DNA from: Bacteroidota bacterium
GTDB taxonomy: Bacteria; Bacteroidota; Bacteroidia; UKL13-3
Direction: 5' to 3'
NCBI GenBank assembly: GCA_027491355.1
Contig: JAIXWI010000010.1
Location: forward strand, 1-63,575
DNA length: 63,575 bases
In this document: one piece after another, positions 37,977 to 46,257 of the stretch
How positions within the stretch are numbered: position 1 is the first letter of the stretch
Layout: every line of letters starts with the position of its first letter
The notes under the pieces: model-generated
What the model was told of the DNA's origin: nothing
Database searches by the model: none
What the model saw: the letters and a program-made list of their open reading frames with translations, nothing else
Position numbers and translations under genes: made by a program

Positions 37977-38267
37977 CTATTTATCTAAAACTTTGGGTAC
38001 TCTGAAATAATCTGAATCTTTTGCTGGAGCATTTTTCAATGCATCTGCTCTTTGTATAGTGGTTTCTGGTTTGTCCTCTCTGAGTATATTTTCTGACTCG
38101 GTCATAAAAATCAAAGGATCAACACCATTGGTATCAATAGCATTTAATTTCTCAAAATATGATAAGATCCTTGTCAAATCTTGTTTGATTGCAATCCTAT
38201 CTTCTCCTTTAAATTCAAGCTTTGCCAAGTCACAAAGCCTGTCTATTGTTTCATCATTGATATCCAT
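37977..38267 (-). CDS. gatC: Glutamyl-tRNA(Gln) amidotransferase subunit C
   Basis: A 96-residue structural subunit of GatCAB, which converts mischarged Glu-tRNA-Gln or Asp-tRNA-Asn. Family features: the N-terminal helix [14 protein letters not shown], the middle [19 protein letters not shown], and the ending [15 protein letters not shown] start at the ATG at 38267; this overlaps the plsC end by 14 bases, consistent with coupling. gatA and gatB are not adjacent. Confidence 0.88.
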   Translation of the reverse strand: MDINDETIDRLCDLAKLEFKGEDRIAIKQDLTRILSYFEKLNAIDTNGVDPLIFMTESENILREDKPETTIQRADALKNAPAKDSDYFRVPKVLDK

Positions 38268-39003
38268 ACTCGTGCAATTTAATATTAATTGAATCAAACA
38301 CCTGCATTTTTAATGCTTCAACATCTGCAAGTGTTAACCCTTGTGTTGCTATAGGCTTGTGTACATACTGAGTGACGAATCCTGGTCTACCTGTTATTTT
38401 TTTACTGTCATCAAAAATTAAGTGATTGCCCAATATGCTAACAGGCAAAATAGGAATTTGCTTTTCAATGGCTAGCTTAAAAGGACCATCCTTAAACTTG
38501 ATCATTTTCGGGACCTGAGCAGAAATAGTGCCTTCAGGAAAGATGACCAAACTTCTGCCACTCTCAAAAAAACGTGTTGCTTTGATGTATGCTTCAGCAG
38601 CTTTTCGAGCATTTTTTCTGTCAACAGCAATGTCAATGGTTTTGAACCAAATATTGAACAAAGGAATTTTCAACAATTCTGCTTTTGCCATAAAGCTAAA
38701 ATCGAGTTGTTTCAAACCAACTGTTAAGGTGGCTATGTCTACATAAGAAGTGTGGTTAGGTGTTATAATATAGGATTGCTTTCCATTTATAGGTTCTTCA
38801 AAAATGGTTTTAACCCTTACCAAGCCCAAAAACATCAACCAATTTCCCCAAAACCTTCTAATTCTGTGACCTAACGGATACCTGGCTGCATTTGCCAATG
38901 CATACCTTAAAAATGGATAAATCAGGAAAAACAGCAACATGGCTATGGTTCCCAAATAAATAATATAGGCTATGCGTAGAGGATTTCTAGTAATTTTTGC
39001 CAT
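38254..39003 (-). CDS. plsC: 1-acyl-sn-glycerol-3-phosphate acyltransferase
   Basis: Membrane-bound LPA acyltransferase making phosphatidic acid. The catalytic NHTSYVD motif (NHx4D, in TPNHTSYVDIATL) and FPEGTIS (motif III) are present. Two hydrophobic segments lie at the N-terminus. At 249 residues it is normal. It lies 7 bases downstream of pyrE. Confidence 0.92.
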   Translation of the reverse strand: MAKITRNPLRIAYIIYLGTIAMLLFFLIYPFLRYALANAARYPLGHRIRRFWGNWLMFLGLVRVKTIFEEPINGKQSYIITPNHTSYVDIATLTVGLKQLDFSFMAKAELLKIPLFNIWFKTIDIAVDRKNARKAAEAYIKATRFFESGRSLVIFPEGTISAQVPKMIKFKDGPFKLAIEKQIPILPVSILGNHLIFDDSKKITGRPGFVTQYVHKPIATQGLTLADVEALKMQVFDSINIKLHEYGYQ

Positions 39004-39010
39004 GTGCTTT

Positions 39011-39652
39011 TTATTGACCCCAAGTTGATGGATTTGCTCTCCATTGGCTTAATACGAGCGATTGTTCACGACTGATTAAACCTTTATTAGCCGCTAACTG
39101 AATGAGCACATCGTAATTTGACAATGCCGCATAAGCACAATTTGAATCATCAAAAGCTTGTTGTGCTGCATCAAAACCATAAGTAAAAATACAAGCCAAA
39201 CCAACAACCTCTATACCTTGTTCTCTAAGGCTATGAACTGCTTGTAAGCTACTTTTACCGGTTGAAACCAAATCTTCTATGACAACAACTTTTGCTTGGG
39301 TTGAAATGTCTCCTTCTAATTGTTTCCCCATACCATGTTTTTTGGGTTCAGACCTTACATATCCAAATGGTAATTGCAATTCATCTGCAATGAGGGCTCC
39401 AGGCGCTATCCCTGCTGTTGCCACACCAACTATTGCAGTAACACTTGGATACTTTTGCAATACCATTTTGGCCATTTCTTTTTTGATAAAATTTCTGACT
39501 TCAGGGTGAGACAACGAAAGTCTGTTGTCTGAATAAATTGGACTTTTCCAACCACTGGCCCAAGTAAAAGGATTTTCTGGTTGTAATTGAATGGCATGTA
39601 TTTCCAACAAATATTCTGCTATCTTTGATGCTACCTCTGATTGATTATTCAT
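39011..39652 (-). CDS. pyrE: Orotate phosphoribosyltransferase
   Basis: Makes orotidine 5'-phosphate from orotate and PRPP in pyrimidine synthesis. The PRPP loop is VVVIEDLVSTGKSSLQAV; WKSPIYSDNRLS is the family N-terminal motif. I start at the ATG at 39652 (MNNQSEVASK, 213 residues) because its -7 element ends 4 bases upstream; a longer reading adds 35 residues that would overlap the divergent NUDIX gene. It heads an operon with plsC, gatC and an ABC ATPase. Confidence 0.95.
   Translation of the reverse strand: MNNQSEVASKIAEYLLEIHAIQLQPENPFTWASGWKSPIYSDNRLSLSHPEVRNFIKKEMAKMVLQKYPSVTAIVGVATAGIAPGALIADELQLPFGYVRSEPKKHGMGKQLEGDISTQAKVVVIEDLVSTGKSSLQAVHSLREQGIEVVGLACIFTYGFDAAQQAFDDSNCAYAALSNYDVLIQLAANKGLISREQSLVLSQWRANPSTWGQ
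39620..39627 (+). promoter_or_regulatory. -7 element of the NUDIX gene, inside pyrE
   Basis: TATCTTTG, a perfect TAnnTTTG match, lies inside the pyrE coding region, 32 bases before the NUDIX ATG at 39660. Confidence 0.5.
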
Positions 39653-39656
39653 AAGG

Positions 39657-39664
39657 CAAATGTA
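39657..39664 (-). promoter_or_regulatory. -7 element of pyrE, overlapping the NUDIX start codon
   Basis: TACATTTG on the minus strand ends 4 bases before the pyrE ATG and contains the NUDIX ATG (39660-39662) in its complement. Predicts a leaderless pyrE message. Confidence 0.5.
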
Positions 39665-40274
39665 TAAAATTTTCATAAACGATAAGCCATTCATCCTTTG
39701 TAAAACTGAAGAAGCAGCTTCTTTTTCAAATGAATTGGAAGTTTTATCACATCCCAATCCTGCTTTTTACATGGATTGGATCAGAGCCATTGAGAGCACA
39801 CACCACAAAGGAACCTGTGTCATTTGTGATGAACCTACTGAATTGTTTGAAAAAGTTAAATCCAATTTTAAAACCATTCAAGCTGCAGGAGGGCTTGTTT
39901 TTAACAATAAAAACCAAGTATTGCTAATAAAAAGACTTGGTTTGTGGGACCTTCCTAAAGGAAAAATTGACCAAGGTGAGAACAAATATGAGAGTGCAAT
40001 TCGTGAAGTAGAGGAAGAATGTGGCATGAAAGAATTGACAATTCTTGATGAATATCCTTGCAGTTTTCATACCTATAAACTTCAGGGCCACCGTTTTTTG
40101 AAACAAACTTTTTGGTTCAAAATGCAAAGTTCATTCCAAGGCAAACTAGTTCCACAAATAGAAGAGAACATTACAGAGGTTAAATGGTTCAATTGGGATA
40201 CACTCAATCCAGGAGCACTAGACACCTACCAATCTATCAGAGAAGTTTTGTACGCTGCAAAAAAAATAAATTAA
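39660..40274 (+). CDS. NUDIX hydrolase
   Basis: A 204-residue protein. The Nudix box starts at GKIDQGENKYESAIREVEEE (the G-x5-E-x7-REVxEE pattern), with LWDLPKG before it. The N-terminal 70 residues, including CVICDEP, are extra relative to minimal NUDIX proteins. Substrate is unknown. It starts 7 bases from the divergent pyrE start, and its stop shares TTAA with the coaD stop. Confidence 0.88.
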   Translation: MYKIFINDKPFILCKTEEAASFSNELEVLSHPNPAFYMDWIRAIESTHHKGTCVICDEPTELFEKVKSNFKTIQAAGGLVFNNKNQVLLIKRLGLWDLPKGKIDQGENKYESAIREVEEECGMKELTILDEYPCSFHTYKLQGHRFLKQTFWFKMQSSFQGKLVPQIEENITEVKWFNWDTLNPGALDTYQSIREVLYAAKKIN

Positions 40275-40732
40275 TCCAAATTAACAGCTGCAGGAATGAA
40301 GCCTGCAACATCTCCCCCATTTCTGATTAAATCTCTTACAACAGAGGAGCTGATTGGTGTAAAAGCAGGATCACACATTAAAAAAACCGTTTCAGCCTCT
40401 GGATAAATGAGCTTATTCATCTGAGCTATGTTTTTTTCGTAGTCAAAATCAGCCATGTTACGAATGCCTCTGAGTATATAATTGGCATTAATTTTTTTAC
40501 AATAGGTTACGGTCAATCCCTCGTAAAATGAAGATTTAACTTTAGGTTCATTTTTGAAGATTTCTTCAATCCATTGCAATCTTTTTTCTACCGGATACAG
40601 AGTTGTTTTACTGATGTTGTGTCCTATGCCTACAATGATTTCATCAAACAGAGGCAATGCTCTTTCTATGATATTGACATGCCCAACTGTAATTGGGTCA
40701 AAAGTGCCTGGAAATAATGCAATACGTTTCAT
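40271..40732 (-). CDS. coaD: Phosphopantetheine adenylyltransferase
   Basis: Fourth step of coenzyme A synthesis. The nucleotidyltransferase (T/H)xGH loop is LFPGTFDPITVGHVNIIERA, and the second motif is MCDPAFTPISSSVVRD with the ISST-like ISSS. At 153 residues it is normal. It follows rsmD, overlapping it by 4 bases. Confidence 0.95.
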   Translation of the reverse strand: MKRIALFPGTFDPITVGHVNIIERALPLFDEIIVGIGHNISKTTLYPVEKRLQWIEEIFKNEPKVKSSFYEGLTVTYCKKINANYILRGIRNMADFDYEKNIAQMNKLIYPEAETVFLMCDPAFTPISSSVVRDLIRNGGDVAGFIPAAVNLD

Positions 40733-41283
40733 ATATGATGATTGAATGAAATAGCTTTAAAAAATGAAAAGGTGGATTGTCCGTACTTTCTTGCTTCAAA
40801 AAAACCTATTTGATGGCTCAAATCCAAACTTGAACCATGTTCTACAATTAACAATCCATTTGGTTTCAATATTTTTTTCTCGAAAACCAATTCAGGTATT
40901 TTTACAATATCCGACAATGCGTAGGGTGGATCTGCAAATATCAAATCAAAGGTTTGTGTCATGTTTTTAAGCGCCGTAAACACATCTTGTTTGCGAACAT
41001 GAATTTGACTAAGTGTCAATTTTTGAGCAGTTTCCTTTACAAACTTGTAACAGCCAAAATCTTTGTCAATGCTCAAAACCAATGCAGCCCCCCTACTCGC
41101 CAATTCATAACTAATATTGCCAGTTCCAGTGAATAAATCAAGGGCTTCAATTCCTTCAATTTCTATGGAATGTTGCAAAATATTGAACAAACTTTCTTTA
41201 GAGCGGTCTGTAGTTGGCCTAACAGGTAAATTGTTTGGGGCTTGAATCAATAAGCCTTTTTTAGCACCTCCAATTATTCGCAC
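40729..41283 (-). CDS. rsmD: 16S rRNA (guanine966-N2)-methyltransferase
   Basis: SAM-dependent enzyme modifying helix 31 of 16S rRNA. Motifs: MRIIGGAKKGLLI, VRPTTDRSKESLFNILQ, ALDLFTGTGNISYELASRGA (SAM loop) and the N6/N2 catalytic DPPYAL (in DLIFADPPYAL). It overlaps the DUF3822 gene by 10 bases upstream and coaD by 4 bases downstream. DUF3822-rsmD-coaD is a common Bacteroidota block. Confidence 0.94.
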   Translation of the reverse strand: MRIIGGAKKGLLIQAPNNLPVRPTTDRSKESLFNILQHSIEIEGIEALDLFTGTGNISYELASRGAALVLSIDKDFGCYKFVKETAQKLTLSQIHVRKQDVFTALKNMTQTFDLIFADPPYALSDIVKIPELVFEKKILKPNGLLIVEHGSSLDLSHQIGFFEARKYGQSTFSFFKAISFNHHI

Positions 41284-42140
41284 AACAAACAGCTAGTTTC
41301 TATAAAATAATGGTGAGCAGGTAATTGGTGAAATGAAACAGGATAAGCCACTCCTTTGGGTTTGGCCCCGAAAGCTATAGATTTCACATAATTAGCCAAC
41401 AGATTGGTAATATCTGATAAAATAGGAACTTGTCCGTACAACAAAACTTCAGCCTCTTGATTCAATTCTAATTGTTTGGCAACAGCTAAAACAAAGTAAG
41501 CAATGTCATTTTCATTGTTAAAAGGAAATGTATTGTAAAATTTAATTTGGTGATTAATACATGCAATGGCAATGTATGTTGGATGAACCAAAACATGCAA
41601 TTTGTTACTGGCATTCGGAAAAGACTGTAAGTCGAGCGCTTTTAAAAATATCAATGAATCGTGCAGCACTTGAACACCCGGTAATTGTTCATTTAAAAAC
41701 CTGATTAAATCATTTTTAACATTGAATAAAGCTGCTGTTCTAAGAGATGACATTTTGAATTCAAAAACTCCTGAGGCTGGAAATTGCTTTTGGTTCAGTT
41801 TGAAGTATGCAGTTGCATCTGCTGCATGTAACAATGGTTCTGGCACCAGTGTACTGGCATCATTACAAACAATGGCTTTAACAAAAGCAAAATTACCTTT
41901 TAACAAATTAGTCAACTGCTCAGAATGTTTGAGCGCTTCGTAATCACATGCAAATACAGAAAAATGAATGGGAAACAACAATTGTAATTGTAGTACTTGT
42001 TTTTGTGCTTGGTTAACAATAACCAAAGCTATGTGTTCATTACTTAAAATTACATACAAACCATACTGAGCGCGATCTGCTTCGTGGTATACATTATCGG
42101 TATAAACCTGAACATTGAATTGAATGCCTGTTGTTTCCAT
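41274..42140 (-). CDS. DUF3822-family protein
   Basis: A 288-residue cytoplasmic protein with no known activity. Recognised from genomic position next to rsmD and features of the family, such as FVLAVAKQLELNQEAEVLLYG, which resembles the actin/ASKHA-like fold predicted for it. No motif assigns a reaction. It heads the rsmD-coaD transcript, with TACTTTG upstream at 42152-42158 as a weak -7 candidate. Confidence 0.75.
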   Translation of the reverse strand: METTGIQFNVQVYTDNVYHEADRAQYGLYVILSNEHIALVIVNQAQKQVLQLQLLFPIHFSVFACDYEALKHSEQLTNLLKGNFAFVKAIVCNDASTLVPEPLLHAADATAYFKLNQKQFPASGVFEFKMSSLRTAALFNVKNDLIRFLNEQLPGVQVLHDSLIFLKALDLQSFPNASNKLHVLVHPTYIAIACINHQIKFYNTFPFNNENDIAYFVLAVAKQLELNQEAEVLLYGQVPILSDITNLLANYVKSIAFGAKPKGVAYPVSFHQLPAHHYFIETSCLLCE

Positions 42141-42236
42141 AGCGATTGAGCTGCAAAGTAGATTTTTTTTTTGAATTGTGATAGCTATTGGCTAATTCTA
42201 AAGCTTAATGAATGAGACAGATTACCAAGAAAGCTT

Positions 42237-42244
42237 TATTTTTG
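42237..42244 (+). promoter_or_regulatory. -7 element before the thioesterase gene
   Basis: TATTTTTG, a perfect TAnnTTTG match, lies 15 bases before the chosen ATG at 42260 and inside the longer alternative reading, which supports the shorter start. Confidence 0.5.
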
Positions 42245-42259
42245 AACAAAATTAATCGC

Positions 42260-42697
42260 ATGTTTGAAGCCAAAGACCCTGATTTTAAAAATAGGATACT
42301 GCATAAAATGAGTGAAAATCATTTCATGCAGTTCATTGATTTCAAACTTGATCAACTAGAGGCTGGTTGCGTAACGGGCCATTTAAATGCACAAAAACAC
42401 CACCTTCAACAAAACAACTTTTTACATGGGGGTGTCATTGCAACTTTGGCAGATCTGGCAGCTGGATTTGCTGCTTTTAGTTTGGTAAACCCTCAGCAAA
42501 CAGTAGTCACCAGTGATTTGAAAATTGCATATTTGAACCCTGGAATAGGCCAACAATTTCAAGTGAAAGGTTGGGTCATTAAATCGGGCCAAAAACTCAT
42601 TTTTGGAGAAGCTGAAATTACTTATCCAAAACCAGATGGTAGTGTTTGTTTGGTTGCTAAAGGCTATTGTACTTTTGCCGTTATTGACATCACTTAA
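42260..42697 (+). CDS. PaaI-family hotdog thioesterase
   Basis: A 145-residue acyl-CoA thioesterase-type protein. The hotdog helix carries NNFLHGGVIATLADLAAGFAA with the HGG motif and an Asp nucleophile or base. I start at the ATG at 42260 (MFEAKDPDF) because the -7 element lies just upstream and the family begins near here; an ATG at 42212 gives 16 more residues. Substrate is unknown. Its stop shares TTAA with the upp stop. Confidence 0.82.
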   Translation: MFEAKDPDFKNRILHKMSENHFMQFIDFKLDQLEAGCVTGHLNAQKHHLQQNNFLHGGVIATLADLAAGFAAFSLVNPQQTVVTSDLKIAYLNPGIGQQFQVKGWVIKSGQKLIFGEAEITYPKPDGSVCLVAKGYCTFAVIDIT

Positions 42698-43347
42698 TTT
42701 GCACTGATTTTATCGCCAAAACACAAATCTCCGGCATCTCCTAAACCTGGCACTATGTATTGCTGATCATTGAGGCCTTGGTCAATGGCTGCACAATAAA
42801 TGTGTACATTGGGGAATGCTTGTTGTATGGTTTGAATACCTGTTTCAGTTGCCAATACAGATGCTATGTAAATTGATTGTGGCTTGCCCAATTTGAGCAA
42901 TTGCGTCAAACAACTGACAATGCTCTGTCCTGTTGCCAACATAGGATCAATCAATATGAGGGTTTTGCCTTCAATGTTGGGAGAGGCCAAATATTCAACA
43001 CGGATTTCAAACCCCTGTTCTATATGGTGTCTGTATGCTGTTATGAAGCCACAATCTGCGACATCAAAATAATTTAAAAATCCAGCATGTAAAGGTAAAC
43101 CAGCCCTCAAAATAGTAGCTAAAACCGGTTGATGGCTTAGTTCACGAACTTGCATCTTGGCCAAAGGTGTTTGAATTTCTTCAGAATGTATTGGTAATTT
43201 TTTACTGATTTCATAGGCCATTATTTCTCCTATACGCTCCAGATTTCTTCTAAAACGCATGCGGTCTTGGTGAATTGAAGTATTTCTGATTTGACTTAAA
43301 AAAGTTTCGAGAATTGAATAGTCTAGCGTTAAATTGAATACAGACAT
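42694..43347 (-). CDS. upp: Uracil phosphoribosyltransferase
   Basis: Salvages uracil to UMP. The PRPP loop is LILIDPMLATGQSIV, the uracil-binding ending is YIVPGLGDAGDLCFG. At 217 residues it is normal. It is monocistronic. The promoter element TATTTTTG lies 23 bases before the start. Confidence 0.95.
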   Translation of the reverse strand: MSVFNLTLDYSILETFLSQIRNTSIHQDRMRFRRNLERIGEIMAYEISKKLPIHSEEIQTPLAKMQVRELSHQPVLATILRAGLPLHAGFLNYFDVADCGFITAYRHHIEQGFEIRVEYLASPNIEGKTLILIDPMLATGQSIVSCLTQLLKLGKPQSIYIASVLATETGIQTIQQAFPNVHIYCAAIDQGLNDQQYIVPGLGDAGDLCFGDKISAN

Positions 43348-43369
43348 TTTGCTTTTTTTAGATTATCTC

Positions 43370-43377
43370 CAAAAATA
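43370..43377 (-). promoter_or_regulatory. -7 element of upp
   Basis: TATTTTTG on the minus strand, a perfect TAnnTTTG match, in the divergent gap with the beta-CASP gene. Confidence 0.5.
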
Positions 43378-43422
43378 GCCGAATTATCGGTTAATTTGCA
43401 GCATTAGAGAGCAAAACACAGG

Positions 43423-44832
43423 ATGAGATTATATTTTTGGGGAGCAGCAAGGCAAGTAACTGGCAGTATGTATTTACTTGAAATGAATGATGGATTCAGG
43501 CTCCTGGTAGATTGTGGAATGGATTATGAAATCAAAAAGAACCCTGTTCAAAACCAAAAAATATTCCCTTTCGAAGCCAGCTCTATCCATGCGGTTTTAT
43601 TGACCCATGCACACATAGACCATTCAGGAAACTTACCAATTTTAGTAAAAGAAGGTTTCAAAGGGCCTATCTATTGTACATCGGCAACCGCAGATTTGAG
43701 CGCTTACTTACTTTATGACTCTTGTCATATTCAACAGGGAGATTATATCAGGGCCCTGGCACGCAGCAAAAAGAACAGAAGGCACTTGGTTCAAAAACCG
43801 CTCTACTCAGAAAAGCATGTAAGCGATACTGTTAAGTTTTTTGAGCGCATTCAATTAGATCAAAGCTTTGAACCTCACAGAGGAATAACAGTTCAATTTC
43901 AAGAAGCTGGTCATTTATTAGGAGCTGCAGGTATTCGTATCCAAATAAATGAGAATGGCAAAACACACCGTTTTGGATTTACTGGTGATTTAGGAAGAAA
44001 ACAGAGCAAGTTATTAAGAGACGGAATCCCTTTTGAAAATATTGATTACTTGATTTCAGAAGGAACCTATGGTGGAAGGAAGCACCTCAATAAAAACACG
44101 CCTGAACAAGAATTGGCATCATACATAACAGCTACCTGCGTTACTCAAAGAGGGAAACTAATCATTCCAGCATTCAGTGTGGGCAGAACCCAATCTATTG
44201 TATTTACCATTCACCAATTAAAAGCAAGTGGAATCATTCCAGCATCGTTAAAAGTATTTGTTGACAGTCCTTTGGCCATCAAATCTACACCTGTATACGA
44301 TAAACACCCAGAGTTACTCAATAAAGAAGCACTTGATTTTAAACACAAACATGGTGCTTTGTTTGAACATGAACATACCCATTATTTAGATACTAAAAAT
44401 GCACATGAGGCCCTTGCTGTCTATTACGACCCCTGCATCATCATTTCGGCAGCAGGTATGGTTGAAGGTGGACGTATACAAGAACATGTCATGAACCATA
44501 TTGAGCACCCAACTGCTACTATTTTGATAGCAGGTTTCTGTGCAGAGGGAACTTTGGGGTATCGCCTTTTACTGGGTCAACCCACTATCAGAATCAAAGA
44601 CAAAGACAAGCGTGTACATGCCAGAATAGCCAAAATAGATGTATTCAGTTCGCACCCAGACCACGATGAAATATTAGAATTCATTTATGCCTGTCAACCC
44701 AAACAACTGAAAACTGTCTTTTTAATACATGGAGAATTGCCTCAATTAGAAGCACTCAAAAGTGCAGTCCTCCAAATCGGTTCTAATACCGTTGAAATAC
44801 CCAAACAAGGTCAGTTTTACGAGTTTAATTAA
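43423..44832 (+). CDS. Beta-CASP metallo-beta-lactamase RNA hydrolase
   Basis: A 469-residue metallo-hydrolase of the RNA-processing beta-CASP branch (Ysh1/CPSF73-like). Metal site motif 2 is LLTHAHIDHSGNLP, motif 3 in EAGHLLGA, motif 4 in FTGDLGR. The beta-CASP motifs follow: SEGTYGGRKH (A), SAAGMVEGGRIQEHV (B) and SSHPDHDEI (C). It likely cleaves RNA endonucleolytically or as an exonuclease. An EamA transporter gene begins 2 bases after the stop, so it probably heads the plus-strand run down to polX. Confidence 0.88.
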   Translation: MRLYFWGAARQVTGSMYLLEMNDGFRLLVDCGMDYEIKKNPVQNQKIFPFEASSIHAVLLTHAHIDHSGNLPILVKEGFKGPIYCTSATADLSAYLLYDSCHIQQGDYIRALARSKKNRRHLVQKPLYSEKHVSDTVKFFERIQLDQSFEPHRGITVQFQEAGHLLGAAGIRIQINENGKTHRFGFTGDLGRKQSKLLRDGIPFENIDYLISEGTYGGRKHLNKNTPEQELASYITATCVTQRGKLIIPAFSVGRTQSIVFTIHQLKASGIIPASLKVFVDSPLAIKSTPVYDKHPELLNKEALDFKHKHGALFEHEHTHYLDTKNAHEALAVYYDPCIIISAAGMVEGGRIQEHVMNHIEHPTATILIAGFCAEGTLGYRLLLGQPTIRIKDKDKRVHARIAKIDVFSSHPDHDEILEFIYACQPKQLKTVFLIHGELPQLEALKSAVLQIGSNTVEIPKQGQFYEFN

Positions 44833-44834
44833 AG

Positions 44835-45791
44835 ATGTTAGCAACACAAGCATTGGGTTTATTTGCAGCTTTAGGAACAGTCTTATGTTGGACTGTTGGC
44901 ACATTTGCATTTACTGATGCCAGTAAAAAAATGGCTCCTTCTGCTGTAAATAGAGTTAGACTGGTTTGGGCAAGCATTTTATTGAGTTTAACTTGTGTGT
45001 TAATTGATAAAACTTCAATCGTGGATTTGTTTACACAAACGAGTCCAACTGCTTATTTATGGTTCGGACTGTCTGGTATCATTGGTTTGAGTCTTGGCGA
45101 TTATTTTGCTTTTACAGCTTATCAATTAATTGGCAGTGCTAAAACAGCTTTGATGAGTTGTATTGCTCCTGCAGCTGCGCTTATTTTCGGTTATTTCATG
45201 CTAGATGAAACGCTTTCTTGGATTGGTATAATGGGCATTTTTATCTCCATGTCAGGCATACTTCTTTTGGTTTATGCTCACCATCACAAACAAGATTCCG
45301 TTAACCACAATAAGAGAGCAATCTCCAAAGGTTTTGTATTTGCATTTTTAGGCGCTATTTGCCAAGGAGTTGGCTTGGTTTTAGCAAAAAATGGTTTTGA
45401 AACAGCTACCCAAACAATATCTGCCGTTCATGCAACATGGATCAGGATGTTTATAGCAACGATGGTTTTATATGGTTTTACTGGTTTAAAGAAACAGTCT
45501 TTGATAGAATTTAAACAAGTTTTAACACAGAAACATTTATTCAAACCTATAATAATTGGTTCCATATTTGGGCCTGTAATTGGAGTAAGTTTGTCATTGC
45601 TCGCAACACAGTATTTAACGGCTGGCATTACACAAACAATGCTAAGTTTATTACCAGCATCTGTTACATTAACAAGTATTTGTTTCTTCAAAGAAAAACT
45701 CAATTGGGGTATTCTTATTTCGCTAATCATTTCACTTTGTGGAGTTTTTGTGTTAATTTGGAGAACACAGATTTCAGATTTTATTTTCTAA
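44835..45791 (+). CDS. EamA/DMT-family transporter
   Basis: A 318-residue inner-membrane protein with about 10 hydrophobic segments forming two EamA repeats (about 8-140 and 160-315). Each repeat ends with the typical FGYFMLDETLSWIGIMGIFI and ICFFKEKLNWGILISLIIS pattern. It probably exports a small metabolite; the substrate is unknown. It is 2 bases downstream of the beta-CASP gene. Confidence 0.85.
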   Translation: MLATQALGLFAALGTVLCWTVGTFAFTDASKKMAPSAVNRVRLVWASILLSLTCVLIDKTSIVDLFTQTSPTAYLWFGLSGIIGLSLGDYFAFTAYQLIGSAKTALMSCIAPAAALIFGYFMLDETLSWIGIMGIFISMSGILLLVYAHHHKQDSVNHNKRAISKGFVFAFLGAICQGVGLVLAKNGFETATQTISAVHATWIRMFIATMVLYGFTGLKKQSLIEFKQVLTQKHLFKPIIIGSIFGPVIGVSLSLLATQYLTAGITQTMLSLLPASVTLTSICFFKEKLNWGILISLIISLCGVFVLIWRTQISDFIF

Positions 45792-45795
45792 TATT

Positions 45796-46257
45796 ATGGA
45801 TATGACAAATAACCCTGACATAGAGGCTTATTTAGAAAAATTGGCTCCTGAACGCCTTACAGCCATTCAAAAACTTAGGCAAGTTTTTCATAAAAATTTA
45901 CCCAATGGCTTTGAAGAACAAATGAGTTACGGCATGATTGGTTATGTAGTACCTCATGCTTTGTATCCAGCAGGTTACCATTGCGACCCTAAGCTGCCTT
46001 TGCCTTTTATAACAATGGCTTCTCAAAAACAATTTATAGCCATTTACCACATGGGTATATACATGGACCAACAACTTTTAGATTGGTTTATTGCAGCACA
46101 TGCAAAAGCCAGTTCCCAAAAATTAGACTTGGGTAAAAGCTGTATCCGTTACAAAAAACCTGAACATATTCCTTTTGAATTGATAGGTGATTTGGCAGCT
46201 AAAATGAGCCCAGAACAATGGATTTTAAAATATACCAGTCAATTGAAAAAGAAATGA
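45796..46257 (+). CDS. DUF1801-family protein
   Basis: A 153-residue soluble protein of the DUF1801 (YdhG-like) fold. Family features: ERLTAIQKLRQVFHKNLP, EEQMSYGMIGYVVPH, and KLDLGKSCIRYKKPEHIP near the end. No enzymatic activity is known for the family. It starts 4 bases after the transporter stop and overlaps the next gene by 4 bases (ATGA). Confidence 0.8.
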   Translation: MDMTNNPDIEAYLEKLAPERLTAIQKLRQVFHKNLPNGFEEQMSYGMIGYVVPHALYPAGYHCDPKLPLPFITMASQKQFIAIYHMGIYMDQQLLDWFIAAHAKASSQKLDLGKSCIRYKKPEHIPFELIGDLAAKMSPEQWILKYTSQLKKK

